Counted from the first letter of the stretch, positions 28,177-36,946 are shown. The stretch is DNA of 64,000 nt from JBCBRD01 sp039819785 (GCA_039819785.1 JBCBRH010000002.1:80584-144583), one strand, 5' to 3'. Made by a program: numbers and translations. The notes: generated by a model from the sequence alone, not told the origin.

Positions 28177-28473
28177 ATGACACGTGTTCGAAGCGGACTT
28201 TCGATGGCCTTGATTGCCGGCGTTGCGGCGATGGCACTCGGGCCCTTGCTCGGACCTACGGCGGCGCACGCTCAGTCCAGCTGTAAATGGTATGGGTCGA
28301 CGGCGCTCAAACAGCAAAAACGTAACGAACAGCTCGGCTGTAAGTTCTCCGGCCCACAGTGGCATTCCAATCTGGCGGGACACATTGCCTGGTGCAGCAG
28401 TCAGCCGCCTGACGTCTGGAAAGCATCGGCGCGTGCACGTGACAAGATGCTGGATCAATGCGCGGCCAAGTAG
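28177..28473 (+). CDS. Small exported protein with four cysteines
   Basis: 98 residues from the ATG at 28177, preceded by GGGGA. A signal peptide covers about residues 1-31 (hydrophobic core SMALIAGVAAMALGPLLG, cut site AHA|Q). The mature 67-residue part has four Cys (SSCKWYG, LGCKFSGP, AWCSSQPPD, LDQCAAK) and conserved-looking aromatic residues, suggesting two disulfides in the periplasm. Its form resembles small conserved hypothetical proteins I associate with Hyphomicrobiales, but no function is known. It is alone, with a terminator 250 bp downstream. Confidence 0.7.
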   Translation: MTRVRSGLSMALIAGVAAMALGPLLGPTAAHAQSSCKWYGSTALKQQKRNEQLGCKFSGPQWHSNLAGHIAWCSSQPPDVWKASARARDKMLDQCAAK

Positions 28474-28577
28474 GTTTTGCTGCCGGACTTCGTCGCACTG
28501 CACCATGAGCGGCAGTCAGGCGATGATGTCATATCGGAGTTGATTTTGTTGTGGCATTGCCGATGAACTAACACTGC

Positions 28578-28611
28578 CTATGTTCGAGGTCATGCTATGT
28601 TCGAGGTCATG
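28578..28611. repeat. Perfect tandem duplication of a 17-bp unit
   Basis: CTATGTTCGAGGTCATG occurs twice head to tail (28578-28594 and 28595-28611) in the non-coding stretch after the small secreted gene. Only two copies are present. Confidence 0.85.
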
Positions 28612-28689
28612 GCCTTCCAAAGGTTTCACAAAGGCGCGAGCGCGTGTCGGGTTCCGCTTCGCTTTTGTTTTGTGACATGGTTATAACAA

Positions 28690-28765
28690 GGCTGTCGGTC
28701 TCATCGATTTAGCCCGACACCCTGCCGCCGCGCCAGCTCTCCCCCGACTGGCGCGGCATTTTTTT
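28690..28765 (+). ncRNA. Candidate small RNA or structured 3' UTR ending in a strong terminator
   Basis: A first hairpin (TGTCGG at 28693-28698 with CCGACA at 28714-28719) is followed by the terminator stem at 28727-28757 with a C-rich loop (CTCTCCCCCGA). A TATAAC-like -10 lies at 28682-28687, but I find no good -35 at the right distance. It could be a roughly 70-nt sRNA or just the end of the transcript from 28177. Confidence 0.35.
28727..28765 (+). terminator. Rho-independent terminator
   Basis: A perfect 10-bp GC-rich stem (28727-28736 with 28748-28757) followed by A and seven T. It ends transcription coming from the left (the small secreted protein or the candidate sRNA). Confidence 0.9.
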
Positions 28766-28804
28766 GGCTGGTGCTTGGTTTAGATGTTCGTTCAAGACAC
28801 GAAA

Positions 28805-28842
28805 AAAAAGCGCTACTGGCCGCGAGAGCCAGAGCGCTTTTT
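28805..28842. terminator. Bidirectional terminator after the SDR gene
   Basis: A 15-bp stem with a single bulged A (28805-28820 with 28828-28842), a seven-base loop, an A tract on one side and a T tract on the other. It lies about 50 bp past the stop of the minus-strand SDR gene and can act on both strands. Confidence 0.9.
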
Positions 28843-28890
28843 GTTCGTTGAATCTTGGGGCGAAAACGAAAGCCCGTGAGGCTCTACGGC

Positions 28891-29643
28891 TCAAAGTCCG
28901 CCGAGGTTCTTGGCGTCGAACAGATGCCCGCTCAGTTTGTTGCCGCGTTCCGAGGACAGATAGAGTGCCAGTGCCGCCACATCGGGCTCACCGCCCAGGG
29001 CCTGGTCGGTGTCCATGACCTGATCGACGTAAGAGCATGGCCCAACCGCGTTGATCCGGATACCCTGCTTGCCCCAGCTCTCAGCTTCACGCCGTGTGAT
29101 GGTGGCCAGCGTGGCACGCAGCATATCGACCAGGGCCATTTCCTGAGGCGTCTGTGAGCGCGGGGCGGCGATCACGTTGAGGATCAGACCGTCTGTGAGG
29201 GTCAAACGCATGCGGTTGGCGGCGATCCGTCCCACCATGGTCGCTGGAACCAGTTTTTCCGCGATCAAGTCTTCGATCTCTTCAAGTTCGAACCGGCCTG
29301 CGAGATCTTCCCGTTCAATCCGAATAAGATTGACGACGATTTCCAGACCACCGAACGTAGATTGGGCGGGGCCCTGTAGGAACGCAACGGCTTCATCGCT
29401 TGTCGCGAGGGTCTTCTCATAAACCTGGAAACCCGCCGTAGTCTCAGCCAGAAGGCTGTTCAGCGTGTCCATTTCAGGAGAGTTTTCTGATGTCTGAATG
29501 ACGAGCTGTGTCTGATGGTCGGCAAATGCGCGTGAAATGTCGACACCGAGGGTGGTGGACACGCCGGTGATCAACACGCGATCGCCGGCAAGTTCGGGAT
29601 AAGTTGCGTTGTGCCGAAGCTCATCGACTACACTCATGAACAT
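28891..29643 (-). CDS. Short-chain dehydrogenase/reductase with degenerate active site
   Basis: 250 residues with a Rossmann fold. The dinucleotide motif TGVSTTLG (residues 26-33) and the late GIRINAVGP block mark the SDR family. The catalytic YxxxK pair is not present: the equivalent place in the helix before RRE reads VDMLR, so Tyr and Lys appear replaced by Val and Arg. The NNAG motif is replaced by VNLIR. The protein may bind a dinucleotide without being a standard oxidoreductase. The gene is single, divergent from the aminotransferase, and ends at a strong terminator. Confidence 0.8.
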   Translation of the reverse strand: MFMSVVDELRHNATYPELAGDRVLITGVSTTLGVDISRAFADHQTQLVIQTSENSPEMDTLNSLLAETTAGFQVYEKTLATSDEAVAFLQGPAQSTFGGLEIVVNLIRIEREDLAGRFELEEIEDLIAEKLVPATMVGRIAANRMRLTLTDGLILNVIAAPRSQTPQEMALVDMLRATLATITRREAESWGKQGIRINAVGPCSYVDQVMDTDQALGGEPDVAALALYLSSERGNKLSGHLFDAKNLGGL

Positions 29644-29938
29644 CTTGTCTTTCTCCTCACTACGCCGGGACTATTCGAGGAACCCAGCTACTACAATAGC
29701 ACGTTGATTCGGCTAACGAGACATAAACAAGCGCGAGATTCGCGTGGGGGCTGAGGCGGGCGCGTGACCGCTTTGGGGCAGATACTTAAAAGGTGCACGC
29801 AAGCCTTATTTAATCGGGGTTCACGCCTGAACATCGTCGGTGTGGATAAAGTCTCAGGGCCTGTGGACGGTGTGTAGAAATGTGGGTCTTCAAGCTGCGA
29901 AATGCTCAAACCTTAGCAATAACAAGGAGTTCGATTTC

Positions 29939-31291
29939 TTGACCGGTGTGGCCCTAAAACCGAACGAGCTTGAAGCGTACTGGATGCCGTTTTCGGCCAA
30001 TCGGGCGTTTAAGGCGCGGCCACGTTTGTTTGTGGCGGCCGATGGTGTGCACTACAGAACCGACACTGGTCGGCAAGTGCTCGATGCGACCTCCGGGCTT
30101 TATTGTGTGAATGCAGGGCACGGGCGGCGCAGGATCGTCGATGCCATCAAGGAAGCCGCTGAACGGCTCGATTTCGCACCTCCGTTCCAATACGCGCAAC
30201 CGCAGGTGTTCGAACTCGCTAACCGGCTGGCCCTGCTTGCACCGGGCGATCTCAACCACGTGATGTTGGCGACGTCTGGAAGTGAGGCGGTTGAAACGGC
30301 GATGAAGGTTGCGCTGGCCTATCACCGGGCCAAGGGCGAGGGGCAGCGTACGAAGTTTATCGGCCGGGAGCGGGCCTACCATGGCGTGGGATTTGGCGGC
30401 ATTGCCGTTGGTGGCATCCCGGCCAACCGCAAGGCGTTCGGGGCCATGCTCCCTGGGACGGATCATTTGCCGTCAACGTACGATCGCGCGCATCAGGCGT
30501 TTTCCGTTGGAGAGCCTGCGTGGGGCGCGCATCTGGCGGACGAACTCAATAGGCTGATTGCACTGCATGATGCGTCAAACATCGCAGCCGTCATCGTTGA
30601 ACCCACCGCTGGGTCCACCGGCTGCCTGCCGCCACCGCAAGGATATCTAGAGCGGCTGGTCGAAATTGCCGGACACCACGGTATTCTGGTGATTTTCGAC
30701 GAAGTCATTACTGGTTTTGGTCGGCTGGGACATGCGTTCGCCGCGGAACGATACGGGCTGGTTCCAGACCTCATCACCTTTGCCAAGGGCGTCACGAACG
30801 GGTCGGTTCCCATGTCGGGTGTTTTGCTGCGTGACCAGATCTATCGCACCGTATGTGACGGGGAAGATGCCCCGGCTGGCGCACCGCCGCGCCATCTGCC
30901 GGAACTGTTTCATGGCTACACGTATTCAGGGCACCCATTGGCAACGGCGGCTGCACTTGCGACGTTGGATGTCTACCGCGATGAGGCGTTGTTTGAACGG
31001 ACGCGTGAGCGTGAAGCGGCATTTGCAGAGCGGATGATGTCTTTGCAGGGTCTGCCCAATGTGGCCGACATCCGTCCTATCGGTTTGATGTGCGGGATTG
31101 ACCTGCACTGTATCGAAAATCGACCGGGTCAGCGCGGGTATCGGGCGATCGAAACGTCGTTCCATGAGCTCGACCTTTACGTTCGTGTGGCGTTGGATAC
31201 GCTGATCCTCGCGCCGCCCCTTATTGCGACGGATGACGAACTGGATGCCATGACCGAACGTGTGGCCGAAACGATCCGCCGTGTGCAGTGA
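29939..31291 (+). CDS. Omega-amino acid (beta-alanine)-pyruvate aminotransferase
   Basis: A class III PLP aminotransferase of 450 residues. I choose the TTG at 29939 because AAGGAG lies at 29924-29929 with ideal spacing; the frame is open to 29840. The opening YWMPFSANRAFKARPRLFV and DATSGLYCVNAGHGR match omega-amino acid:pyruvate transaminases. TSGSEAVETAMKVAL binds the phosphate, VIFDEVITGFGRLG holds the PLP Asp, and Lys283 in FAKGVTNG forms the Schiff base. It moves the amino group of beta-alanine or a related omega-amine to pyruvate. Substrate range cannot be read from sequence. Confidence 0.88.
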   Translation: MTGVALKPNELEAYWMPFSANRAFKARPRLFVAADGVHYRTDTGRQVLDATSGLYCVNAGHGRRRIVDAIKEAAERLDFAPPFQYAQPQVFELANRLALLAPGDLNHVMLATSGSEAVETAMKVALAYHRAKGEGQRTKFIGRERAYHGVGFGGIAVGGIPANRKAFGAMLPGTDHLPSTYDRAHQAFSVGEPAWGAHLADELNRLIALHDASNIAAVIVEPTAGSTGCLPPPQGYLERLVEIAGHHGILVIFDEVITGFGRLGHAFAAERYGLVPDLITFAKGVTNGSVPMSGVLLRDQIYRTVCDGEDAPAGAPPRHLPELFHGYTYSGHPLATAAALATLDVYRDEALFERTREREAAFAERMMSLQGLPNVADIRPIGLMCGIDLHCIENRPGQRGYRAIETSFHELDLYVRVALDTLILAPPLIATDDELDAMTERVAETIRRVQ

Positions 31292-31490
31292 CTTGAAATT
31301 CTGGCGTTCAAAGCTGGTGAAATCCGGCCACGGGGCGTTGCTTACGGGTCCAGCAGAAACAAGACTGTAGGTAGCGATTCTGCTTTCGGCCTGTCGTTGC
31401 AGGTCAGTTTCTGGTCTCAGGCGAGCACCTGCGTTTTCGCTCCGTACTTCAATCGTTGCTGCGTATCAGCTCCGCAAAAGGGCCGTATCC

Positions 31491-33377
31491 ATGGCGTCGA
31501 CACGCGCAACCAAACCGCAACCCATCGTGGTCGAGGCATTTGTTCTGACCTCCATGGCGTTGACGACGCTCGCGTTGGGGACGGCACTACACCTGCATGG
31601 CGGGTTTGAGATTTTGGGCGCAGGGGTTGCTGCCCTTGCCGCCTATGCCTTGATGCTGGTCGGTCATGGCGTGCTAAGACGTGTGGTGTCTGCTCCTACG
31701 CAGAAGCGCACAAAGACGTCTTCCACGATGGCTTTGGATGCGGAGGCCGATAATCTGGCTGCGCGCGTTGCCGCCGCGCTCGAGGCCTTGCCTGAGGAGC
31801 AGACCAAGACGCCAACCCAGAAGACGGCGGCGCCATCACAGCATGGTGCGAGTGTTCACGAGCAGCAACCCACGGACACCGCGGAACGCCACGTCAAACA
31901 AGGGGGGGCAGCCTCTGAAACGCAGCGCCGCGCAACGCCAGAAGAAATTGCCGCAGCGTTCGAGACGCCCCCTAATCCGTTCCATGAAGTGGCTGCGCAA
32001 AAACTTGTTGAAGCCAATGGTCGCCACGAAGGCGTGGGGCAGGGCGATGGCGTGCCCTCGCACGCGCGTTTGGACGTCCCGCCGCCGCCGCCGACTTCAA
32101 AGCCTCACCCGCCGGTTGCTGCCCAGCACCCCGGCTCTGAGGCGCCCCCTAAACCTATGGCGGGTTCTCCTCGGCAGAGTGCTCCGCCGCCGCCACCACT
32201 CCCTGATCTGCCGCCGGCTCAATACGCGCCTGGGCCGGAACGCGCTCTGCCCGATCCGGCTCCGCCGCGGCCTGCTGATGTCGAGATGATCCAGGGGTTG
32301 ATCAAGAAGCTTGCCGATGAGGTGAACGCTGCGTCCTTTGAAGATACGCAAGGCCAAGGTGCGACGGGACCTCCTCGTGCTCCTAGAGGTCATGCCGATG
32401 CCCAAGCAGCTGGCGGGTACGCAACGGCAGGAGATGACCTCGCTGGATCTCAAAGTGCCCCATCTCAATCTGAAGACTTCAAAGTCGATGCCTTGAGGGC
32501 TGCTGCAGGTGACATGCGCGCGCTCGATCATCGGGCGTCCACTGGCGATGTGGACCCATCAACCGGGGCTGCTGCCGCAGCTCAATTGGCAGGCGAAGGC
32601 ATCAGTCAGGTGAGGGAGGCCGTCGAGGCAGGACGTGTGGATGTCCTACTTGATCCCATCGTCGGTCTCGATGACAGCCGGATGCAACACTTTGAAATTG
32701 CGCTGCGCCTGCGGGATCGTTCTGACAGGGCGCTGGGATTTGAGATCCACGGTTCCGCCATGCGCGGGACAGGCGTTTATCCGCTGGTTGATCAATTGCG
32801 GCTGGAGAAAACCTGTGAGCTTGCTCATAAGTTGCAATCGCGCGGCAAAACCGGATCTGTTTTTTCCCGGACCAGCGGCGAGAGCCTTGTGGCCGACCTG
32901 TTCCTGGATCGCGTGGCGGACGCATACCGTGCGCATCAGGCTTTTGCCACACGGCTGGTTATGACGTTTTCGCAAAGTGATGTGCGGGCGTTCGGTCCGA
33001 GGGAATGGGCCACGCTGACAGACATGTGTGATCTCGGCTTCCGGTTTGCGATTGCCAGCGTGAGCGATCTCGATATGGATTTTGAAGACTTGGCCGAACG
33101 CGGATTTGAGTTCTTGAAATTGGACGCCGATGTCTTCCTCAATGGTCTGCCCACAGGCGAAGGGACAGTTCCGGCTGCTGACATCTGTCGGCACGTGGCT
33201 GATCTGGGCATGTCGGTGATCGTGGGGCGCATTGAAAGCGAAGAGGCCAAGTCGCGTATTTCCGGTTTCGGCGTTCTGCTCGGACAAGGTGCTCTGTTTG
33301 GGGCCCCGAGAGTTGTGCGTTCTGAAGTGATGATGGCGAATGCGAAGCCTTCCGGGCAGTCTCACGCGGCTGCCTAG
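31491..33377 (+). CDS. Membrane protein with Pro-rich linker and degenerate EAL domain
   Basis: 628 residues. Two hydrophobic segments near the N-terminus (about 12-35 and 41-62) anchor it. A long low-complexity linker (about 75-370) is rich in Pro, Ala, Gln and Glu with several PPPPP-like runs. The C-terminal 240 residues align by eye with the EAL fold: VLLDPIVGLDD, FEIALRLRD, LKLDADVF and a closing LGQGALFGAP. The catalytic signatures are altered: EAL reads EIAL and the DDFG metal motif reads SDLD. It is therefore probably a cyclic-di-GMP binder or a protein scaffold, not an active phosphodiesterase. Confidence 0.8.
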   Translation: MASTRATKPQPIVVEAFVLTSMALTTLALGTALHLHGGFEILGAGVAALAAYALMLVGHGVLRRVVSAPTQKRTKTSSTMALDAEADNLAARVAAALEALPEEQTKTPTQKTAAPSQHGASVHEQQPTDTAERHVKQGGAASETQRRATPEEIAAAFETPPNPFHEVAAQKLVEANGRHEGVGQGDGVPSHARLDVPPPPPTSKPHPPVAAQHPGSEAPPKPMAGSPRQSAPPPPPLPDLPPAQYAPGPERALPDPAPPRPADVEMIQGLIKKLADEVNAASFEDTQGQGATGPPRAPRGHADAQAAGGYATAGDDLAGSQSAPSQSEDFKVDALRAAAGDMRALDHRASTGDVDPSTGAAAAAQLAGEGISQVREAVEAGRVDVLLDPIVGLDDSRMQHFEIALRLRDRSDRALGFEIHGSAMRGTGVYPLVDQLRLEKTCELAHKLQSRGKTGSVFSRTSGESLVADLFLDRVADAYRAHQAFATRLVMTFSQSDVRAFGPREWATLTDMCDLGFRFAIASVSDLDMDFEDLAERGFEFLKLDADVFLNGLPTGEGTVPAADICRHVADLGMSVIVGRIESEEAKSRISGFGVLLGQGALFGAPRVVRSEVMMANAKPSGQSHAAA

Positions 33378-33533
33378 CGGCCGTGCTGAATTGGTGTGCT
33401 GCGGGCGTTCGGTGCGGTGCAGGCTTAGGACGGTGCGGAGTGGGCACCGTGGGCTGCCAAACGGAAAGATGTTTGGCGTGCATTCTGCAGCTTCGTCTTG
33501 ATTGTTTCATGGGGCAGAGATACCCGTCTGACC

Positions 33534-34424
33534 ATGACAGTAATTCCTTCATCGCAGATCGCTGATCTATCCGGTCCGATCCAAATCGTTTCGTCTATCG
33601 CCCCGTTTGGTCAGGGCCGCCGGGCATGGCTCGTCGATATCTGGGGCGTCATGCACAATGGCGTTCGGCCATTCGCGACTGCTGTCGCCGCGTGTCAGAC
33701 GTTTCGCCGTCAGGGCGGCATCGTCGTGCTGCTCTCCAACTCGCCGCGGACCGGTGAGGGCGTCATTGCCCAGCTGAGGCAGGTTGGCGTTCCTGACGAT
33801 GCTTACGACGGTGCGGTCACATCGGGTGATGCAACTCGCGTGTTGATCCGGCAGGTGAGCGACAGGCCGATTTTTCATCTGGGGCCGGAACGTGACCGGC
33901 CATCATTCAAGGGCATCGATGTTGTCTTCGCTGACGCCGAGACAGCGGACACGATTGTCTGTACCGGGCTGTTTGATGATCGAACAGAAACGGCGGACAA
34001 CTACAATACGCTATTGAAAGGCTTTGCTGCTCGCGGTGTCGAAATGATCTGCGCCAATCCAGACATCACAGTCGAGCGCGACGGTAAGATTATCTTTTGT
34101 GCTGGCGCGCTTGCGGAACGTTACGAAGCGCTGGGCGGGGTTGCGAGGCTGGCTGGAAAGCCGCATGCGCCAATTTACGATATGGCGTTTGAACGATTGG
34201 CGGACATTGCCGGTGCACCTGTGAAGCGTGCGGACGTGCTGGCGATCGGTGATGGCGTCAAGACAGATATTGCCGGTGCTCTGGCTGCTGATCTCGATGC
34301 CGTTTACATTGCGAGTGCGGTGGGGCTGGGCCTTGGTGGCGCACTGGACCCTGCGGCGCTGAACGCGCTGTTCCCTGACCCCACCGCCCGGCCCATTGCG
34401 GCGATGACGGAGTTGGCGTGGTAG
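33534..34424 (+). CDS. HAD superfamily IIA hydrolase (TIGR01459-like)
   Basis: 296 residues from the ATG at 33534. HAD motif I is WLVDIWGVMHNG (nucleophile Asp; the second motif Asp is replaced by Gly as in many class IIA members), motif II VLLSNSPRTG, and the C-terminal GDGVKTDIAGALAADLD is motif IV. The IIA cap lies between. Members resemble NagD and act on small phosphorylated metabolites or sugar phosphates; the substrate is unknown. It is a stand-alone cytoplasmic gene convergent with the quinone reductase. Confidence 0.85.
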   Translation: MTVIPSSQIADLSGPIQIVSSIAPFGQGRRAWLVDIWGVMHNGVRPFATAVAACQTFRRQGGIVVLLSNSPRTGEGVIAQLRQVGVPDDAYDGAVTSGDATRVLIRQVSDRPIFHLGPERDRPSFKGIDVVFADAETADTIVCTGLFDDRTETADNYNTLLKGFAARGVEMICANPDITVERDGKIIFCAGALAERYEALGGVARLAGKPHAPIYDMAFERLADIAGAPVKRADVLAIGDGVKTDIAGALAADLDAVYIASAVGLGLGGALDPAALNALFPDPTARPIAAMTELAW

Positions 34425-34501
34425 CTCGCTCCTAACGCGTGATCGCATGCATCATGGCTTGTTTTAGGCATGTCTCGTTCGCACCAGGGTGAAGGGTGGC
34501 G

Positions 34502-35500
34502 TCATACCGTCAGGATGACTTTTCCGATGTGGCTTCCTTCCGCCATACGCGCATGGGCGAGGTGCGCGTCTTTCAGTGCAAAAGTCGAATCCTGGACGAC
34601 TTTGACCCGGCCATCGGCAAACAGTGGGACTGCATATTCCCGAAGTTCTCGGGCGATCTGGCCCTTTACGTCCGTGGTGCGGATGCGCAGCGTAGACCCG
34701 GTGATGGTTAGTCGTTTGAGCATGACGCGCAGAAAATCGATCTCGGCCTTCGATCCCTTTTGGTAGGCGATGTTGACCATGCGGCCGTCATCAGCCAGGC
34801 AGCGGATGTTTTTTGCGATGTAATCACCACCGACCATATCGAGGATCACGTCTACGCCGCGTTTGCCGGTCGCGTCCTTGACGACCTCCACGAAGTCCTG
34901 GGTTGTGTAGTTGATGGCGTGGTCACAGCCCAAATCGCGCATGGCGGCGCACTTCTCATCGCTGCCAGCCGTTGCAACAACGGTGGCGCCAAATGCCTTG
35001 GCCAGTTGAATGGCCGCGACACCGATGCCAGATGTGCCACCGTGGACCATGAGCCATTCGCCCGACTGGAGGGCGCCGCGCTGGAACACGTTGTGCCAAA
35101 CAGTAAAGAATGTTTCAGGCACGCCGGCTGCCTCGATCATCGACAACCCCGTAGGCACGGGAATGCAAGCTGGTGCCTCCGCAATGCAGTACTCAGCATA
35201 TCCGCCACCGTTGACCAGTGCCATGACGGCATCGCCAGTGGCCACGTCGGTGACATCAGATCCCAGTGCCACAATATCTCCGGACACTTCCAATCCTGGT
35301 GTTGTGCAGTGGCCTTTCGGCGGAGGGTAGGTACCTTCGCGTTGCATGATGTCCGGGCGGTTGACTCCGGCGGCTGCCACCTTGATCAGGACCTGCCCTG
35401 GTCCGGGCTCCGGGGTCTCGATTTCAACTGGTTTGAGGGCGTCGGGCCCGCCTGGTTCTGGAATGGCAATGGCAGTCATCGTCTTGGGGAGATCGGACAT
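34502..35500 (-). CDS. NAD(P)H-quinone oxidoreductase (zinc-independent MDR, PIG3 type)
   Basis: 332 residues from the ATG at 35500 (MSDLPKTMTAIAIPEPGG); the frame continues upstream without similarity. It lacks the zinc-binding residues of alcohol dehydrogenases and has AGVNRPDIMQREGTYPPP, the quinone-reductase signature. The NADPH-binding motif is HGGTSGIGVAAIQLAKAFG. It reduces quinones or enals with NADPH. The gene is divergent from the DUF1192 gene, an arrangement I recognise from other Hyphomicrobiales. Confidence 0.88.
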   Translation of the reverse strand: MSDLPKTMTAIAIPEPGGPDALKPVEIETPEPGPGQVLIKVAAAGVNRPDIMQREGTYPPPKGHCTTPGLEVSGDIVALGSDVTDVATGDAVMALVNGGGYAEYCIAEAPACIPVPTGLSMIEAAGVPETFFTVWHNVFQRGALQSGEWLMVHGGTSGIGVAAIQLAKAFGATVVATAGSDEKCAAMRDLGCDHAINYTTQDFVEVVKDATGKRGVDVILDMVGGDYIAKNIRCLADDGRMVNIAYQKGSKAEIDFLRVMLKRLTITGSTLRIRTTDVKGQIARELREYAVPLFADGRVKVVQDSTFALKDAHLAHARMAEGSHIGKVILTV

Positions 35501-35732
35501 CGGGTTTCCCGTGTGTGGTCTGGTGCGTTCGTCGTTACTGGCGTGGTGGGGTGTTTCGCAATGGCCCGCAGGGATGCCAGCCAAGCGAGGTGGTTGCAAG
35601 GGGCCGTGGGTGCGGCAATTGCTTGACTGCGGCGCGCGTGTTTACTGATGGTCAAAAAACATGGGGCGTTGGTTGTCGCATGTCGCGGTCCAGCTTCATG
35701 GCCTGTGGGGCTCACTGGGAGGAGTTGACGCA

Positions 35733-35921
35733 ATGGATTGGGACGAACCGAAGCATAAGCGGCTTGAGGCTATTCAACCGGGGGATGATCTGGACGCTGT
35801 GTCCATCAACGAGCTTGAGGAGCGGATCACGGCGATGAGGCAGGAGATTGCGCGTTGTGAGGCGGCGATTGCAGCCAAGATTGCGCAACGCGATGCCGCA
35901 GCTTCGATTTTCAAATCTTGA
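35733..35921 (+). CDS. DUF1192 family small protein
   Basis: 62 residues from the ATG at 35733, with GGAGGAG just upstream. The family pattern is an acidic start (MDWDEPKHKRLEAIQPGDDL), then LDAVSINELEERI and a short coiled coil to the end. Function is unknown. It normally sits directly before the rcdA-type gene in this order, as here. Cytoplasmic, probably a helical dimer. Confidence 0.85.
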   Translation: MDWDEPKHKRLEAIQPGDDLDAVSINELEERITAMRQEIARCEAAIAAKIAQRDAAASIFKS

Positions 35922-36061
35922 TCGTTCACATTCTGGTCCACGCTCAGCGCAAAGCGGCTTTGCGAAACGTCGAATGAGCGGCGTGGTGGTTAACGCGGGA
36001 ACGTTGGACCCAGGCACAGGCGTTCAATGTTTTTTAACCTCATCATGGCTAACTAATCGTA

Positions 36062-36159
36062 ATCCAGTGTTCTGGATCGAACGAAGCTGCCTTAGGCGCT
36101 TTGTTCAACGCCTCCCTGTTGACTTTAGAGCCGCTGGTCCCCCCAGCGGCTCTTTTTTT
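36062..36159 (+). ncRNA. Candidate small RNA with a CCTCCC loop before rcdA
   Basis: Four hairpins follow one another in about 100 nt of non-coding DNA: 36062-36077 (perfect ATCCAG/CTGGAT), 36084-36101, 36103-36123 with loop GCCTCCCT, and the terminator at 36128-36159. The CCTCCC loop is complementary to Shine-Dalgarno sequences, a feature of several alphaproteobacterial trans-acting sRNAs. The segment upstream is AT-rich, but I could not identify a convincing promoter, so the 5' end is approximate. It might instead be the 3' UTR of DUF1192. Confidence 0.5.
36128..36159 (+). terminator. Rho-independent terminator before rcdA
   Basis: A perfect 10-bp stem (36128-36137 with 36143-36152) with loop TCCCC and a run of seven T. 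Confidence 0.92.
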
Positions 36160-36303
36160 GCTTGGGAACTGCTATTCGTGTGAGCAATCACAAGTCTGCC
36201 TCGTTTTGGGCCGATCCCGGTGGCGTTCTGTTAACGGTAGCGGGTTAGTCTAAGCGGAGTTATATAGTTGCTAGAGCGTTCTCGGGTGTATCAAAGTCAA
36301 ACC

Positions 36304-36861
36304 ATGTCCCATCGTAGTTGCGTACCCAATGCCGATCTCGATCCACACGTAACCGTGTCCTTCGGTGATCACTTCCAAGCGTCGACGCAGTTTGACACCG
36401 TGTTCCGCGAGGGCATGGAGTTGGTTGAACGCACGGCGTGCTATCTCGACAGCGACGGGCGTCGCGATTCAAAAAAACTGAAGCCGCCGGTAAGCCACGT
36501 CTATGCTAGCGAAAGCATGCGTTTGACCACGCGCCTGTTGGACATGGCCTCATGGCTGTTGATCCGCCGGGCTCTCAAATCCGGTGAGATTACCGAAGCT
36601 GAAGCGCAGGCCAAACGCCGACGTGTCAAACTTCAGGCTGTCGGACGGCCCTCACACATTCAACATTTTGACGATCTGCCAGTGGGTTTGCAGGATTTGA
36701 TCCGTGAAAGCTCAGCGCTGCACGACCGGATCGTGAAGCTCGACCGGGCGATGTCCGGGCTGAGCGACGGTGACCAAGACTTGCGCGGCGAAGTGCCAGC
36801 GTCGCCGGCTAACCCTGTCGGCCAGCAGTTGGACCGGTTGCGTCGCGCGTTTGGGTCCTAA
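36304..36861 (+). CDS. rcdA: DUF1465 protein, RcdA-type regulator of CtrA degradation
   Basis: 185 residues from the ATG at 36304; a TTG at 36268 could extend it. The core matches DUF1465/RcdA: FDTVFREGMELVERTACYLD, YASESMRLTTRLLDMASWLL and GEITEAEAQAKR. In Caulobacter RcdA is an adaptor that, with CpdR and PopA, brings the cell-cycle regulator CtrA to ClpXP. The polar tail includes a region rich in Asp and Pro. It forms the usual DUF1192-rcdA-rpmE neighbourhood. It converges on rpmE, with a shared terminator at 36947-36981. Confidence 0.85.
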   Translation: MSHRSCVPNADLDPHVTVSFGDHFQASTQFDTVFREGMELVERTACYLDSDGRRDSKKLKPPVSHVYASESMRLTTRLLDMASWLLIRRALKSGEITEAEAQAKRRRVKLQAVGRPSHIQHFDDLPVGLQDLIRESSALHDRIVKLDRAMSGLSDGDQDLRGEVPASPANPVGQQLDRLRRAFGS

Positions 36862-36946
36862 TCCTCTGGTTGCCGGGTGTTTCAACTAATTTGAACCCGG
36901 CTCACCTTCTTGCAGCGTGTCCTTGGCTATGCTGATGAACCAGACA

